DNA from: Xanthobacteraceae bacterium
Lineage (GTDB): Bacteria > Pseudomonadota > Alphaproteobacteria > Rhizobiales > Xanthobacteraceae
NCBI GenBank assembly: GCA_022844485.1
Contig: JALHLQ010000008.1
Span: forward strand, 62,001 to 126,000
Reading direction: 5' to 3'
DNA: 64,000 nucleotides
Below, piece by piece: positions 62,828-64,000 of the stretch. Position 1 is the stretch's first letter; each line of letters begins with the position of its first letter. Both the position numbers and the translations under genes were made by a program. The notes beneath the pieces were generated by a model. That model made no database searches. It saw only the letters and a program-made list of their open reading frames with translations, and was not told the DNA's origin.

Positions 62828-63660
62828 GCGCCCTTGGCCGGGGGCTGCACGCCCTTGGCCTGACGCTGCTGCGGACGCGGCTTTTCCTCTTCGCCGAGCG
62901 TCTCATCGATCGCCTCCGACAATCCGCGGATGCGTGCGGCATTCGTGCCGAAATCGCTGCGGCCATAGCGCGATGCGGAGCGGAAATCGATGCGAGTGCC
63001 GTCGGGCACCGGACGGATGCGCACGACCACGTCGTCACGAAATCCGAAGATCAGCGTTCGCGCCACCGCCTCGATGCGGCCTTCGCGCCGGTTCGCCTGC
63101 GGCGGGCGCGCGTCAACCACTCGCCATTTGAGCTTGTTGATCACGTTCATCGCGGCGTCGAACGACTGCTGCGGCGTCGAGCCGACGACGAGGGGCTCGA
63201 TCTCGGGATAGGCAACGCGCTGCAGTTCAGCCGCCGTGAGGCCGGCATAGGCGGCCGGATTGGCATCCCGCGGGCGAAGCCGGGCAATCGCCTCGAAGCG
63301 AGGCGGATCGAGCGGATCGGTCGTCACGTCGGTAATCTGCGGCAGCTGGTAGGCGCGCAGGCCGAGATAGGACGGATAGGCGAGCAGTGCGACGCCGATG
63401 ACGAAAGCGGTCAGGGCAATCCCGATACCGGGATTGCCGGAGCGCCAGATGATGATCCCGGCCGCGAAGGACAACACAATCCCGATCACCGCCATGATCA
63501 GCGCCGCGCCGATCGTGGCGAGCGTCGGCCCGATGTCAAAGAATCCGCCGCGCGCAATGAGGATCGCCAAGAGCATGATGGCGACGGCAAACAGCGCCAC
63601 CCGGCGCGCCCAGATGGCGGTCTTCGATGTCGGCTCCGCAGCAGGGCGGCGACGCAGCAT
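62809..63660 (-). CDS. DUF1499 membrane protein
   Basis: This is a 283-residue protein. Three N-terminal membrane helices (~20-110) precede a DUF1499 domain (~130-265: FDAAMNVINKLKWRVVDARP, IEAVARTLIFGFRDDVVVRI, DFRSASRYGRSDFGTNAARI). A Gln/Pro/Lys-rich tail ends the protein. The family's role is unknown. Its ATG overlaps the M48 peptidase stop by four bases, so the two are translated together. Confidence 0.9.
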   Translation of the reverse strand: MLRRRPAAEPTSKTAIWARRVALFAVAIMLLAILIARGGFFDIGPTLATIGAALIMAVIGIVLSFAAGIIIWRSGNPGIGIALTAFVIGVALLAYPSYLGLRAYQLPQITDVTTDPLDPPRFEAIARLRPRDANPAAYAGLTAAELQRVAYPEIEPLVVGSTPQQSFDAAMNVINKLKWRVVDARPPQANRREGRIEAVARTLIFGFRDDVVVRIRPVPDGTRIDFRSASRYGRSDFGTNAARIRGLSEAIDETLGEEEKPRPQQRQAKGVQPPAKGAQPAKR

Positions 63661-64000
63661 CACGGTCCCGAACAGATGCGCTTGAGCGCGGACCATTCCT
63701 CCGCACTGAGCAGGGGTCTTGGCGAACTTTTCGAGGCCGCCGCGTCGATGGCGGCCACGCGCTCTTTGGTTTCGGGATGGTCCAACAGGATCTTCACGCC
63801 GGGATGCGTGGCGCCGGAAACGCGCGTGAGAAACGCGCCAAGGGCTCTGGCATCGCCGCCGACGGTATTCATGAGCGCCACGCCGTAGCGGTCGGCCGCC
63901 GCCTCCGCCTCGCGCGAATAGGAAGCGTTCAAGACCGTCTTCGCTGCGATCACCACCGCGCCCCCGCCGACAAAGTCCCCGAGCAGAATGCCAAAGAGGA
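63660..64000 (-). CDS. M48-family metallopeptidase, C-terminal part only
   Basis: The frame is open to the window edge, so only ~113 residues are visible. YSREAEAAADRYGVALMNTV is the region carrying the third zinc ligand (Glu) of M48 peptidases. The later segment HPGVKILLDHPETKERVAAI matches the family's 'HPxxxxR' end. The HExxH motif would lie beyond the window. Confidence 0.85.
   Translation of the reverse strand, partial: LFGILLGDFVGGGAVVIAAKTVLNASYSREAEAAADRYGVALMNTVGGDARALGAFLTRVSGATHPGVKILLDHPETKERVAAIDAAASKSSPRPLLSAEEWSALKRICSGP

Overview
This is a 64 kb, GC-rich chromosomal window from an alphaproteobacterium, most likely a member of the Hyphomicrobiales (Bradyrhizobium / Xanthobacteraceae-like). 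The evidence is the heavy load of solute-binding-protein transporters (NMT1/SsuA-type ABC, Dpp-type ABC, TRAP, TAXI-TRAP and orphan Bug receptors), CoA-linked acid catabolism, and the codon and protein style. No phage, plasmid replication or CRISPR genes are seen.

Layout. 1-2586: a TRAP carboxylate transporter (receptor tail plus fused DctQM). 2605-5223: a Cache-PAS-GGDEF-EAL c-di-GMP enzyme. 5459-5947: a collagen-like lipoprotein. 6176-11379 (minus): an SsuABC-type importer followed by an unusual amidohydrolase/polysaccharide-deacetylase fusion. 11620-15177 (minus): a two-gene unit of a half-length PPDK-like phosphohistidine protein and a 641-residue protein with a PhoU-like tail. 15270-18316 (minus): type I secretion adaptor and ABC exporter, divergent from an RTX/PhoX-like secreted protein at 18589. 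20647-21612: a CYTH phosphatase-like protein and a small hypothetical. 21838-36272 (plus): 15 tightly packed genes (opine dehydrogenase, 3-hydroxyacyl-CoA dehydrogenase-like protein, ABC importer with two permeases, MarR regulator, small protein, gamma-glutamyltransferase, DUF1028 protein, complete Dpp-type peptide importer), probably one catabolic operon for an amino-acid conjugate.

36273-38203 is a scar: repeat-like palindromic DNA, an acyl-CoA synthetase/M20 peptidase chimeric pseudogene, and a fragment of tRNA-Gln. 38204-45601 carries an MFS transporter, a class III CoA-transferase, the small and large subunits of a B12-dependent acyl-CoA mutase, a crotonase-fold protein, a divergent IclR regulator and a Bug receptor. 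46039-52488 is bounded by a 3' tRNA-Gln fragment and the intact tRNA-Gln. It holds a decayed IS5-family element, a PEP mutase/isocitrate lyase family enzyme, another NMT1-type ABC importer and a broken enoyl-CoA hydratase.

From tRNA-Pro (52664) onward the region looks conserved again: a DUF892 protein with a histone-like tail; a sugar-acid or hydroxy-acid cluster (Ldh-type oxidoreductase, TAXI-TRAP transporter, Bug receptor, IlvD/Edd dehydratase); BioY; a small membrane protein; an MBL hydrolase; a DUF1499 protein; and the end of an M48 peptidase. The best candidates for undescribed biology are the half-PPDK/PhoU-like pair, the amidohydrolase-deacetylase fusion operon, the non-canonical acyl-CoA mutase/crotonase/CoA-transferase cluster, and the opine-dehydrogenase/GGT mega-operon.
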